Shown in pieces: positions 49,007-58,936 of a DNA stretch of 64,000 nt; within the stretch, counting starts at the first letter, position 1, and each line of letters opens with the position of its first letter. This DNA comes from an uncultured Clostridium sp. GTDB taxonomy: Bacteria; Bacillota_I; Bacilli_A; RF39; UBA660. Made by a program: the position numbers and the translations under genes. The notes below the pieces were generated by a model that worked only from the letters and a program-made list of their open reading frames with translations, was not told where the DNA came from and searched no databases. Location: contig CANEGO010000001.1 of the NCBI GenBank assembly GCA_947427095.1, positions 1 through 64,000 on the forward strand, written 5' to 3'.

Positions 49007-49585
49007 TTATTTAACTTCCTCATTCGTTTTTTCTATTAACATTTTATCAATCAAACTCAAAAAGCTACTTTTTAAGTTTGATTTTTCTTCTTCCGTTAAT
49101 ATTTCTTCGGCATCAGAAGATAAAACCCCAACGTATACACCTATTATGTTACCATTATTTACGAAAACAATGGTTGGTGCTTTAATTTTACTTTTCTCCT
49201 CATCATCTTTTATATAATCTGATAATACGTTAGTTAATTTTCTATATTCATCAGTGTTATTTTCTCTTATATCTTTAAAATTATAATATAATATTTCGTC
49301 TATGTTTTTTTCTTTGGCAGCCTTGTTTAGCACTGGAACTATTTTTGTACATAAATCGCAACTTGGAAAACCTAAATATATAATTCCACTACCACTTTCT
49401 ATGGTATCCATAACGTTATCATAAGTTGCATACACGTAAATATTATTATTATCATTTAATTCATATTCTTTACTAAACCTTATGGCATCAGTTTTTGTAT
49501 CATCTTCTACCTTTGTAACCTCAACCATATTACAACCCGCTAAAACTAACAAAAAAGTTAGTAATAACGCCACTAACTTTTTCAT
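49007..49585 (-). CDS. lipoprotein with thioredoxin-like fold
   Basis: LLTFLLVLAGCN lipobox; GIIYLGFPSCDLCTKIVPVLNKAAKE. Confidence 0.8.
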   Translation of the reverse strand: MKKLVALLLTFLLVLAGCNMVEVTKVEDDTKTDAIRFSKEYELNDNNNIYVYATYDNVMDTIESGSGIIYLGFPSCDLCTKIVPVLNKAAKEKNIDEILYYNFKDIRENNTDEYRKLTNVLSDYIKDDEEKSKIKAPTIVFVNNGNIIGVYVGVLSSDAEEILTEEEKSNLKSSFLSLIDKMLIEKTNEEVK

Positions 49586-49587
49586 TT

Positions 49588-50460
49588 TTATTCACCATTC
49601 ATCTGAGCAGCTACTTCTTCAGCAAAGTTTTCTTGACGTTTTTCTAGACCTTCACCAACTTCGTATCTAATAACATCAATAATTTTACCACCATTATTAC
49701 TTACAAACTTACCTACAGTAACAGAGTTATCCTTAACAAATTCTTGTTCCTCAAGACAAATTTCTTTATAATACTTGTTAATTCTTCCCATAACCATCTT
49801 TTCAGCAATATTAGCTGGTTTACCTTCTCTAATAGCCTCTTCAGTTAAAATTTTCTTTTCATTTTCTACTTGATCAGCTGGAACTTGTTCTTTAGTTACA
49901 TATTCTGGACGCATTGCAGCTGCATGCATACAAACGTCTTTAGCAACATTTTCCGATGCGCCTTTTATCAATGACAAAACAGAGATTTTACCACCCATAT
50001 GGATGTAAGAACCAAAATTTTCATCATCACTTTTTTCAAGTAACGTAAATCTTCTAAATGAAATTTTTTCTCCAATTGTTGCAGTCATAGAAGTAACATA
50101 ATCATTTAAAGTTCCTTGTTCACAATCTAATGATAAAGCTTCTTCATTTGTTTTCGCATTACTATTTAAAATAGTTGTTGCAACATCATCCATGAATTTT
50201 TGAAACTTTTCATTTTTTGCAACAAAGTCAGTTTCACAGTTAATTTCTAGAATAACTGCCTTATTACCTTCTATTTTAATGGTTGATAAACCTTCAGCAG
50301 CAATTCTACCTGCTTTTTTAGCAGCCTTAGCAATACCTTTTTCTCTTAGCCATTCAGTAGCTTTCTTAATATCATTATCATTTTCTTCTAAAGCCTTTTT
50401 GCAATCCATCATTCCAGCTCCAGAAATATCTCTTAATTCTTTAATTAAACTTGCGTTCAT
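49588..50460 (-). CDS. tsf: elongation factor Ts
   Basis: ELRDISGAGMMDCKKALEEN; INCETDFVAKNEKFQ. Confidence 0.98.
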   Translation of the reverse strand: MNASLIKELRDISGAGMMDCKKALEENDNDIKKATEWLREKGIAKAAKKAGRIAAEGLSTIKIEGNKAVILEINCETDFVAKNEKFQKFMDDVATTILNSNAKTNEEALSLDCEQGTLNDYVTSMTATIGEKISFRRFTLLEKSDDENFGSYIHMGGKISVLSLIKGASENVAKDVCMHAAAMRPEYVTKEQVPADQVENEKKILTEEAIREGKPANIAEKMVMGRINKYYKEICLEEQEFVKDNSVTVGKFVSNNGGKIIDVIRYEVGEGLEKRQENFAEEVAAQMNGE

Positions 50461-50515
50461 ATCCTTCTTCTCCTTTTATAATTAAAGATGATTTTTATAA
50501 ATCATCTTATGTTAA

Positions 50516-51499
50516 TTATTTTGTTAAAGCTTTAACTAACTCATCTTTCTTTAGTTTTGAATAACCTTCTATTTTAGCCTCTTTTGCCATAGCCTTTAAT
50601 TCTGCAACAGTTTTCTTTGCCAAATCCGTAACCTCTTCAGCAGCTTCCTTTACGATTTCTTTTACTTCTTCTATTTTTTCTTTAGCTACTGGAGCAACTT
50701 CTTTAACCTTTTTTTCTACAACATTTTTAACGTCTTTAGCTAGTTCTTTAACGTCACTAACTACTTCTTTTGCAGCAGCTTTAGTTTTATCTTCTTCAGT
50801 TACGTAATCTTCAATTGGTTTTCCCGTTGCTTCACATATTGCGTTATTTAAAACCCCTAACACTATTTTAACAGCACGAATAGCATCATCATTTCCTGGA
50901 ATAACATAATCAACTAAATCTGGATCACAGTTAGTATCTACTATACCAAATACTGGAATACCAAGTTTTCTAGCTTCATTTATTGCGTTAATTTCCTTTT
51001 TAGGATCAACGATAACCATAGCTTGTGGTAATTTTTTCATTTCTCTAAGTCCACAGAAATAAGAGTTTAATTTTTCATATTCCTTACGTATCTTAACTAC
51101 TTCTTTTTTAGGTAACTTATCAAAAGTTCCGTCTTTTTCCATTTTTTCAATTTGGTCTAATCGTCCAATTCTTCTTCTAATGGTTCTAAAGTTAGTAAGT
51201 GTTCCACCTAACCAACGCTTTGCAACGTAGTAACTATCAGATCTTTTAGCCTCTTCCTCGGCTGATTCTTGAGCTTGCTTTTTAGTTCCTACAAAAATAA
51301 CTTTTCCACCGTTTGCGGCGATTTCTTTTAAAGCAGCATATGCTTCTTCAATTTTCTTTACCGTTTTTTGCAAATCGATAATATAAATATCATCCCTTGC
51401 GGTAAATATATATTCTTTCATCTTTGGATTCCATCTTTTTGTTTGATGTCCAAAGTGTACACCTGCCTCTAGCAAGTAACTCATTGATACAACTGGCAT
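50516..51499 (-). CDS. rpsB: 30S ribosomal protein S2 with C-terminal helical extension (start set at MPVVSMSYL)
   Basis: [38 protein letters not shown]. Confidence 0.97.
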   Translation of the reverse strand: MPVVSMSYLLEAGVHFGHQTKRWNPKMKEYIFTARDDIYIIDLQKTVKKIEEAYAALKEIAANGGKVIFVGTKKQAQESAEEEAKRSDSYYVAKRWLGGTLTNFRTIRRRIGRLDQIEKMEKDGTFDKLPKKEVVKIRKEYEKLNSYFCGLREMKKLPQAMVIVDPKKEINAINEARKLGIPVFGIVDTNCDPDLVDYVIPGNDDAIRAVKIVLGVLNNAICEATGKPIEDYVTEEDKTKAAAKEVVSDVKELAKDVKNVVEKKVKEVAPVAKEKIEEVKEIVKEAAEEVTDLAKKTVAELKAMAKEAKIEGYSKLKKDELVKALTK

Positions 51500-51539
51500 T
51501 TTCTTTTCCTCCTTCGTTTTAACCTCTAAACTCTTCATC

Positions 51540-51577
51540 TTTACATACTCACCCTCTTCGGGCACTCGAGATGTAAA
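51540..51577 (-). ncRNA. candidate structured rpsB leader hairpin
   Basis: TTTACAT-CTC-GAGTG-CCC-GAAGA-GGG-T-GAG-T-ATGTAAA nested stems in the 5' UTR. Confidence 0.5.
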
Positions 51578-51622
51578 TCCAAGTTTATGCGTATTTCTTT
51601 CCTTATTCGAAAAGCCATGCTT

Positions 51623-51652
51623 ATTATAACACATAAATATTATATGATACAA
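51623..51652 (-). promoter_or_regulatory. candidate rpsB promoter
   Basis: TTGTAT-18 nt-TATAAT. Confidence 0.6.
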
Positions 51653-51738
51653 GGTATTTTTTTATATTTTATAAAGAAAAAAGAGTAAAATCTTTAGTTA
51701 ATTTTTCTCTTTTATTTCCACTTTTCGTTTTATCTAAA

Positions 51739-52383
51739 TTAACATCCCATACAAGAGTTCATCCAATTTAATGCAAAATTACTATCAACGTATGGTTTAT
51801 CATTTACTATGTTAAGATACCAATCATATTTTTCTTTTTCCATACAAGTTAATGTTTCTTTATCTTTTATTTTTTTCTGCAAATATTTGGCATCTTCTTT
51901 TAACTTATCAAGTAAGTATGCTTCAGTTTCCATTCCTGTATACTCTTCTAATATTTTTGCTAAATCATTATTAAATAAAAGACAATCGTAAACAAAACTT
52001 CTTAAGTTAATAGTTTGTTCACAAGTACCACCTATTTTAGTAGGTTTAACGGTTTTACCAAGCATTGGTCTTTCTTCACTTGGTAACTTACACCCTTTAT
52101 CAGTTAATTGACTACATGGTCCACCTTTACCTAATATATCTATAACATCAGCACCTTCATCCCTTGCCTTTAAATATAAAATAAACGTCCAAGCATCACC
52201 ACAAAAACCATTAACAGGCTGGCCAGCAATTGATGCAGTTCCTTGTTTTAAAAGCTCCTTAATTTTTTCAACATCTAATCCCTTTTCATAAAATTGCCTT
52301 ATAGAATATATACATCCGACTGTTTTACAACATGATCCGCCACATTTTGCACACATGTTTTCGTCTTTGTAATATGTTTCCAT
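51739..52383 (-). CDS. YkgJ-like Cys-cluster protein
   Basis: MCAKCGGSCCKTVGC...GGPCSQLTDKGCKLPSEERP. Confidence 0.75.
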   Translation of the reverse strand: METYYKDENMCAKCGGSCCKTVGCIYSIRQFYEKGLDVEKIKELLKQGTASIAGQPVNGFCGDAWTFILYLKARDEGADVIDILGKGGPCSQLTDKGCKLPSEERPMLGKTVKPTKIGGTCEQTINLRSFVYDCLLFNNDLAKILEEYTGMETEAYLLDKLKEDAKYLQKKIKDKETLTCMEKEKYDWYLNIVNDKPYVDSNFALNWMNSCMGC

Positions 52384-52450
52384 TTTAATATCCCCCTAAA
52401 ATCAAAAATATTGCAATTATTATACTTATAGCACTTAAAAAGTCAAGCAA

Positions 52451-52789
52451 TTAATCTTGACCTTTACTAGTACTTATCAAAAATATCCTTTTATCAAATG
52501 ACCCACGTTTATTTCTTTTATTAATAGCAATTTTTTCTATCTCTTTAATATCACTATCTATAAGTTTTAATTTAGCTAGTATAACTTCATAAAGATCCGC
52601 TAATTCTTCTTTTATTTCATCATCTGTTTTAGTGCTAATAACTTCATTAGCTTCTTCTAAAAGTTTTCTATTAAGTTCGTTTTTATATTCATCATCTGAT
52701 AAAATTCTTATTTCTGCTATTTCATTATTAGATTTTATTATATCAGGAATATTATCCCTTACTAACTTATTAAATACTTGTTTTTTCAT
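52451..52789 (-). CDS. MazG-like / phosphoribosyl-ATP pyrophosphohydrolase-like protein
   Basis: NKLVRDNIPDIIKSN...LLEEANEVISTKTDDEIKEELADLYEVILA. Confidence 0.85.
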   Translation of the reverse strand: MKKQVFNKLVRDNIPDIIKSNNEIAEIRILSDDEYKNELNRKLLEEANEVISTKTDDEIKEELADLYEVILAKLKLIDSDIKEIEKIAINKRNKRGSFDKRIFLISTSKGQD

Positions 52790-53412
52790 TATAACCCCTT
52801 TATATTTTGTATCTCATTTATCAATTCTTTAAAAATTTCGTCATCTTCATATTTTGATTTATGATATTCTATCCAAAAATCACTAGCAGTTTTTACTTTT
52901 TTTTCTATTTCACCTGCTCTATCTCCGTAAAATGGTAAATCTTCTTTAGCTTTTTCGTAACTAAAGGCTCCTTGTAAATCATATACTTTAGCTTGAAAAT
53001 CACATTCTATTTTATCAATGTGATAACAAAAGATAGCTTCTTTTGTTAGTTGAGCATTAAACTCATCTAATAGCTGTTCTATTTCATTTTGTTTAAATAA
53101 TCCATCCGTTACATCTTTAACGCATTTTTTACCTAGTTCTATTTTTTCTTCCTTGGTAATACCAGAGCGTAAAGTTAAATCACCCATTTTTATTTCTTCT
53201 AACTCATGTAGCGCTAACATCTTTAATACTTTATACATATCCAAATCAAGTTTATATTCACTATCTATCGCTATGGCAAGTATTAAACATCCATATATAT
53301 GTTCCGCAACAGATTCCAATCTTTCTTTATTGATGCCTATTTCTATCCATCCAGTTCTTACCTTTTCCTTTAACTTATTAGCAAGGACATAAAAATTTAT
53401 TATGTTTTTCAT
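52789..53412 (-). CDS. HD-domain protein (YfbR-like)
   Basis: RTGWIEIGINKERLESVAEHIYGCLILAIAI...ALHELEEIKMGD. Confidence 0.85.
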   Translation of the reverse strand: MKNIINFYVLANKLKEKVRTGWIEIGINKERLESVAEHIYGCLILAIAIDSEYKLDLDMYKVLKMLALHELEEIKMGDLTLRSGITKEEKIELGKKCVKDVTDGLFKQNEIEQLLDEFNAQLTKEAIFCYHIDKIECDFQAKVYDLQGAFSYEKAKEDLPFYGDRAGEIEKKVKTASDFWIEYHKSKYEDDEIFKELINEIQNIKGL

Positions 53413-53423
53413 TACATTTTCTC

Positions 53424-55589
53424 CTATAAATTAACCGGATTAAAATCCAATTCTACTTTTATCTTACTGTTTCCTTCGTATATTTTTACGATTTCATTTA
53501 AAGCTTTATATAGCATATCATCTTTTTTATATTTTAGTATGACTTGAAAATTATAATTATTGTTAATTCTTAAAACACTTGCAATCGAAGGTCCTAATAT
53601 ACTTGTTGTACTACTTAAATTATTTTTTAAAAATATACTTACCTTTTTCGCTTCATTAATACCATAATCAAAGTCTTTAGAAGTTATTTTTATTAATGTT
53701 ATAAAACAATATGGTGGATAGTTAAGCTTTTTTCTAACCATCATTTCTCTTGCAAAAAATCCTTTGTATTCATGCTTTGATGCGCAAACAATACTATAAT
53801 GGTCCGGATTAAAAGTTTGTATGACTGCTTCACCCTCTTTATCAGCTCGTCCTGCACGACCTATTACTTGATCTAAAAGACTAAATGTGTTTTCTGCTGA
53901 TCTAAAATTTGGAATGTTTAAAGAAGAGTCTCCATTTATAACACCAACTAATGTTACGTTGGGAAAGTTAAGTCCTTTTGCAATCATTTGGGTTCCAACT
54001 AATATATCATATTTACCATCATTAAAATCGTTTATTAATCTATGATGTGAACCTTTTTTGCTAGTTGTATCAGCATCCATCCTAATTACTCTTGCTAGTG
54101 GAAATTCATCATTTATCTTTTCTTCTAGTTTTTCAGTTCCCGTACCCATATTGTTTACGCTTTTTTCCTTGCAAGAAGGACAAGTATCAGTTTTAGAAGT
54201 TGCATAACCGCAATAATGACACCTCATCATTCCTGATGACTTATGATAAGTTAACGTTATGTCACAGTTAGGGCACTTAAATACAAAACCACATGATTTA
54301 CAAGATAAATAATTAGCATATCCCCTTCTATTTAAAAGCAGCATAACCTGTTCCTTTTTATTTAAATGATCATTTATTTTTTCTTTTAGAATACTAGAAA
54401 AAATTGAATTACCTTTTCTTATTTCATACTTCATATCAACAATAGTAACGTTTGGCAGTGGCCTTTCATTAACTCGATTACTTAATTCTAAATATTCATA
54501 GTATCCCTTTTTAGCCCGTGCATAACTTTCAATGGTTGGTGTTGCACTACCAAGTACCAACGGGCAATTATGTGTTTTAGATCTTTCGGTTGCAATGTCA
54601 ATGGTGTTATACCTAGGATTATTTTCTTGTTTATAACTTTCTGAATGCTCTTCATCGATAATTATTACACCAATGTTTTTAAGAGGAGCAAAAATAGCAC
54701 TGCGAGCACCTATTACAACCTTTACTTCCCCACGGTTTATTCTTCGATATTCGTCATATCTTTCACCATCAGATAAAGCCGAGTGAAGAATTGCTATTTC
54801 ATCATTAAAAACTCCTTTAAACCTTGATGTTATCTGTGGCGTTAAACTTATTTCAGGAACCAAAATAATTGCACTTTTTTCGTTTCTTACCACTTCTTTT
54901 ACCACGTCTATATAAACTTCTGTCTTACCACTTCCGGTCACGCCGTAAAGTAAAATCGTTTTATTTGTATCAAAAGCTTGTTTTATACGACTGCTAACGG
55001 ACGCTTGTTCTTTAGTAAGCATTATATCATTACTATTAATACAAACGTTCACTTTTCGATATATTTCCTTGTTAAATTGGGTTACGATGCTTTTTTCTAT
55101 TAATTTTTTTAACGATGATTTACTCTTTATTAAACTTTTTAGTACTTCTTTATTTTCCTTTAACAAATTTATTATTTCCAATTGACTTTTTATTTTAATA
55201 TCATAATTATTAGAGAAATCATTTAACCTAACATAAGTTAAGTTTTTTACACCATAATTATTTTTAGCATTTGCCTTTAATGCTTTAGGAAGCATCGCTT
55301 GATAACAATTTATTAATGGGCATAAATACTTATTACTCATAAACTTTCCTAAACTTATTAATTCTTCATTTAAAATTGTTTCATCATCAACCACACTTAT
55401 AATATCTTTAACCTCATAAGTATTATCAAAATCAGTATACTCAAGCACAAATGCTTCTACGATTCTTTTGCCAAATGGTACCAACACTCTTTTACCAATC
55501 AAATCAGATCCTAGCTTTAATGGTGCATGGTAAGTAAATGTCATATCGTTACTTTTAACCCTAGTTTCAATCAAAACGTTTACGTACAT
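53424..55589 (-). CDS. priA: primosomal protein N' (replication restart helicase)
   Basis: LLYGVTGSGKTEVYIDVV; IIIDEEHSESYKQENNPRYNTIDIA; zinc-binding C-clusters; IGRAGRADKEGEAVIQT. Confidence 0.97.
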   Translation of the reverse strand: MYVNVLIETRVKSNDMTFTYHAPLKLGSDLIGKRVLVPFGKRIVEAFVLEYTDFDNTYEVKDIISVVDDETILNEELISLGKFMSNKYLCPLINCYQAMLPKALKANAKNNYGVKNLTYVRLNDFSNNYDIKIKSQLEIINLLKENKEVLKSLIKSKSSLKKLIEKSIVTQFNKEIYRKVNVCINSNDIMLTKEQASVSSRIKQAFDTNKTILLYGVTGSGKTEVYIDVVKEVVRNEKSAIILVPEISLTPQITSRFKGVFNDEIAILHSALSDGERYDEYRRINRGEVKVVIGARSAIFAPLKNIGVIIIDEEHSESYKQENNPRYNTIDIATERSKTHNCPLVLGSATPTIESYARAKKGYYEYLELSNRVNERPLPNVTIVDMKYEIRKGNSIFSSILKEKINDHLNKKEQVMLLLNRRGYANYLSCKSCGFVFKCPNCDITLTYHKSSGMMRCHYCGYATSKTDTCPSCKEKSVNNMGTGTEKLEEKINDEFPLARVIRMDADTTSKKGSHHRLINDFNDGKYDILVGTQMIAKGLNFPNVTLVGVINGDSSLNIPNFRSAENTFSLLDQVIGRAGRADKEGEAVIQTFNPDHYSIVCASKHEYKGFFAREMMVRKKLNYPPYCFITLIKITSKDFDYGINEAKKVSIFLKNNLSSTTSILGPSIASVLRINNNYNFQVILKYKKDDMLYKALNEIVKIYEGNSKIKVELDFNPVNL

Positions 55590-55624
55590 ATTACCACCAC
55601 CTAAACGTATTATATCACATAAAA

Positions 55625-55652
55625 TAAAAAAGAACCTATTTAAGATTCTTTA
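55625..55652 (-). terminator. intrinsic terminator between ORF 55650 and priA
   Basis: AAAGAATC-ttaaata-GGTTCTTTTTT. Confidence 0.65.
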
Positions 55653-56381
55653 TTTTGAAGGGGCTTGGGAAAATGTGAACTGTACTTTTAAAGTGTCCTT
55701 ATAATATGTTTTGTTGTTTCCGTTATCAAGTCCTTGTCCACTATCAGTTTCTTCTCTCCATTCTGCGCTAAAACGCATATACATACTTTCACCAGGCTGA
55801 AGAATAATTAAAGCATTTTCAGTATCTATGTATTTAGAAATTTCATCCGAAGATTTAAGATTAACCGAAATATTACCATTCGCATCCTCAAATCCTAAAA
55901 GTTCAAAATCCATAATACTATTATAATCAAGATTGTTTGTGCAATTAGAAAAGGTATCATCCTCAAAATTTCCTTCGCATCTTTCAATTGACCACTGAAT
56001 ACTTCCTTCTTCCGATTCCATACCAGGGTTAAATGATGCTGGTATAGAACCACTATTCGTTAATTTTACCGTATAATTTCTTGCTGCCAAAGGCTGGGTT
56101 AACTCCGCATTAAATGTCACTTCATTTCCATTAACCGTACAACTATCATTCTTGTAATGGTTGTCTTTTGTAATGGATGGACTTCCACTAAAAAAATAAT
56201 TATAACCTTCCATTGGAAAATCTTTTTGTATTCCAGGGGTACATGTCGTTGTTATATTAAAATCACCCTTAGCTGTTGCAGTACCATTTATTGTTAATGC
56301 CTCTGAAAATAATGCATAACCTACCATCATTGTTACCACAAGTGTTAATACTGCTATTATTACTTTTTTTTGCTTGTTCAT
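55650..56381 (-). CDS. secreted surface protein, camelysin/TasA-like character
   Basis: N-terminal signal MNKQKKVIIAVLTLVVTMMVGYALFSEALTINGTATAKGDFNI. Confidence 0.7.
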   Translation of the reverse strand: MNKQKKVIIAVLTLVVTMMVGYALFSEALTINGTATAKGDFNITTTCTPGIQKDFPMEGYNYFFSGSPSITKDNHYKNDSCTVNGNEVTFNAELTQPLAARNYTVKLTNSGSIPASFNPGMESEEGSIQWSIERCEGNFEDDTFSNCTNNLDYNSIMDFELLGFEDANGNISVNLKSSDEISKYIDTENALIILQPGESMYMRFSAEWREETDSGQGLDNGNNKTYYKDTLKVQFTFSQAPSK

Positions 56382-56421
56382 ATCTTTTACTTCTCCTTTA
56401 TTTTCTTTATTTTACATGTTT

Positions 56422-56451
56422 ATAATAACATACTACCCCCCCCCCGGTCAA
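56422..56451 (-). promoter_or_regulatory. promoter with G10 homopolymer in the spacer (TTGACC-G10-TAGTATGT-TATTAT)
   Basis: -35 at 56446-56451, C10/G10 at 56436-56445, -10 at 56422-56427, spacer 18 bp. Confidence 0.7.
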
Positions 56452-56595
56452 TTTTTTTAAAACGCTTGTGTAAAAGAAAAAAGCAGGGTAAATTTATTTA
56501 TTTAACAATTTTTTACGTGTTTTCTTTTCAACATAATAACATTGTTTTATCATTTTTACATATTTTTTATGAAACATTAGCTTTAAAGCTAACAC

Positions 56596-56627
56596 AAAAA
56601 AAGAAGATTTTTAAAAGTCTTCTTTTT
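56596..56627 (-). terminator. intrinsic terminator downstream of Cys-rich protein gene
   Basis: AGAAGA-cttttaaaaa-TCTTCT-TTTTTT. Confidence 0.7.
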
Positions 56628-56638
56628 TTCTTTATTAG

Positions 56639-58519
56639 TTATTTTACCTCTCTTTTATTTCCAGTATAAGTCCATCCATTAATACTAGTTTGAGTAGACC
56701 ATTTATATTTTTGTTCACATGAAGTTTTATATATAGCTTCCGCGTTTTTAGTGCTACTTGTATTTACGGTTTTAACACAACTAGTACCATTTAAGATATA
56801 ACCACTATCACATGAGTAAGTTACCTTTTGGTTAGTAATCGTTTTAGTACATTTTTTACCATTTAATGTATATCCAGGATAATCCGCGCAAGAATAAGTA
56901 GTGTTTGAGTTAGTTTTAATACAATATAACTTGTCGCTAGTTTGAACAGTACCCTCTGGACAAGTACATACTTTAACCTTAGATTTAACCGTACACTTAG
57001 TACCATTTAAAGTATATGTTTTATTTGAAGTATTAGGCGGGCAAGAATACGTCGTAGTAGAACATTTTCCTCCACCAATTGAATTTGTTCCAGCAGGACA
57101 ACCATAAATATTTTTAGTACAATATCTTTCATCAGATGTTTTATTAGTTCCAGACGGACAAGAATATGTTACTCCAAGTGTTTTCGTACAAGTTTTTTTA
57201 GCTTCATCTAGTTTATAATCAGAACCATATTTAGAACAACTATAAGTAGTTTCTTGTTTTGTACAACTACTTCCTGCATCAGTATAGCCAGAAGGGCACT
57301 TAGTTGTTACAGTAGTTGCTTTTCTACATTTATCAGTTCCATATTTTTCATAACCTGGAAAAGCATCACACGAATAACTATATTCCGTAGCATCTTTTCT
57401 ATAACGGTAATATTTATAAATTTTTACAGTTGTAAAACAAGTATCACAAGTAAGTTCCTCCCACCAATCAACTAAAACTAGCTTTTCGTTATCATTTGTA
57501 AATGCTAAGTTACTTTGATCAGAAGTAAGTGTTGATACATAAGTCCATTTATAGCCAGAGGCAACTTTAGTTGCGTTTATAACATCGTAATTTTGAACTT
57601 TTATATAATCTGCCGTAACTGTTTTAACAGTACCAACAGCACCTTTTATATCATAAGTATATTTTTTATCAGCAGTAACTGTTTGAGTACCTTTAAATAC
57701 TTCATCAGTAACAGAACTTGATGGTGTAGCGTCAATGGTTGAGGTTAAAGTAGTTACTTTGCAACTTGCAGGCTCTTTTTTATCAGTTGTAGAAACTATT
57801 GGTTTCGCATCCTTAGTATCAGTTTCTGTTACGTTAGTAACGTTTTTATAAGCTTCTTTTGTAATCGTTTCAGAACCATTCTTAATACATTTATTACCAA
57901 CTAAATAATAGCCCGATGGACACACGTATTTATCAAATTTATCAGTACATACATTTTTAACAAACTGATATTCGTACAACTTACCACCATTTTTAGTGGT
58001 GGTTATCTTACCCTTAGTAGTAGTTTTATCAACCTTAGTGGTTGTTTCTAGCATCTTACACTCATTACTACAAATATCATAACATCCATAATGTTCAATT
58101 ATGTAATCTTTTTTATCAGTACAAGATAATTGCACCTTTATTATGTATTCGTTTTCTAACTTAGTTATTTGGACATAAGATGTATCTGCATCACAATAAT
58201 TACCATTTGAATCCATTAAAGGTAAAATAAGATGTTTATCAATCATTTCCTTTAATGTCATTTTTTTAGACGTATTAAAATCGCTTGGTAATCTTTCAAT
58301 TGTATAATAAGACTTTGCAGCGTCTTTCATCCTATCTAAATTATCTGCGAAAATCTGGTTATTTAATGGTTTTAAATCAGGCATTGGAAATAACCAAATT
58401 AATAAAAAGATAAAAATTATAATTAGTATTAGTCTAATTAGTAAATCTTTTACGGTCAAACCTCTTTTTTCTTCCATCAAAATTCCCCCTTTGTTTGAAT
58501 GGCTGTTATAATAGCACAA
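56639..58519 (-). CDS. membrane-anchored Cys-rich repeat protein (start probably internal, MEEKRGLTVKDLL)
   Basis: N-terminal TM; about ten modules like YSCPSGTNKTSDERYCTK, YSCADYPGYTLNGKKCTK, YSCDSGYILNGTSCVK. Confidence 0.8.
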   Translation of the reverse strand: MCYYNSHSNKGGILMEEKRGLTVKDLLIRLILIIIFIFLLIWLFPMPDLKPLNNQIFADNLDRMKDAAKSYYTIERLPSDFNTSKKMTLKEMIDKHLILPLMDSNGNYCDADTSYVQITKLENEYIIKVQLSCTDKKDYIIEHYGCYDICSNECKMLETTTKVDKTTTKGKITTTKNGGKLYEYQFVKNVCTDKFDKYVCPSGYYLVGNKCIKNGSETITKEAYKNVTNVTETDTKDAKPIVSTTDKKEPASCKVTTLTSTIDATPSSSVTDEVFKGTQTVTADKKYTYDIKGAVGTVKTVTADYIKVQNYDVINATKVASGYKWTYVSTLTSDQSNLAFTNDNEKLVLVDWWEELTCDTCFTTVKIYKYYRYRKDATEYSYSCDAFPGYEKYGTDKCRKATTVTTKCPSGYTDAGSSCTKQETTYSCSKYGSDYKLDEAKKTCTKTLGVTYSCPSGTNKTSDERYCTKNIYGCPAGTNSIGGGKCSTTTYSCPPNTSNKTYTLNGTKCTVKSKVKVCTCPEGTVQTSDKLYCIKTNSNTTYSCADYPGYTLNGKKCTKTITNQKVTYSCDSGYILNGTSCVKTVNTSSTKNAEAIYKTSCEQKYKWSTQTSINGWTYTGNKREVK

Positions 58520-58536
58520 ACAGGTAAAAATGTCAA
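58508..58536 (-). promoter_or_regulatory. promoter of Cys-rich protein gene
   Basis: TTGACA-17 nt-TATTAT. Confidence 0.75.
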
Positions 58537-58665
58537 CATTTTATGTAATTCATAATTACAAGAACGAAACACGTCAATGTTTTGTAAATTAAAATTTCTA
58601 TTACTTACCTCATCATGCATTAAAACATTATAAGTCTTTATTTTAAATCATTACAAATTTTGGTA

Positions 58666-58935
58666 TTATTTTTTTAAATAAACAACGGTACAACCGGGAT
58701 TATAAGGATTCAAATGGAAGCTTTCAACTATTTTACTAACCCGTAAAACCTCTTGAACCTCATTTTTCAAAGCTCCCGTCCCAACACCATGAATAATTAA
58801 TACCCGGTTATTTTTTAAAACGTAATTATCATGAATAAACTCTTTTATTAACACTCTTGCAGAAGATCTTATTTCACCATGTAAATCTAAGCTTGGCAAG
58901 TTATTAACAAAAACATCATCAAAAAAGCTTCTCAT
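58666..58935 (-). CDS. stand-alone Smr-domain protein
   Basis: LDLHGEIRSSARVLIKEFI...VLIIHGVGTGALKNEVQEVL. Confidence 0.85.
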   Translation of the reverse strand: MRSFFDDVFVNNLPSLDLHGEIRSSARVLIKEFIHDNYVLKNNRVLIIHGVGTGALKNEVQEVLRVSKIVESFHLNPYNPGCTVVYLKK

Positions 58936-58936
58936 G

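Noticed and set aside
56577-56592. 16-bp palindrome TTAGCTTTAAAGCTAA
   Set aside because: Short AT-rich self-complementary site between two transcription units; no second copy noticed to support an operator.
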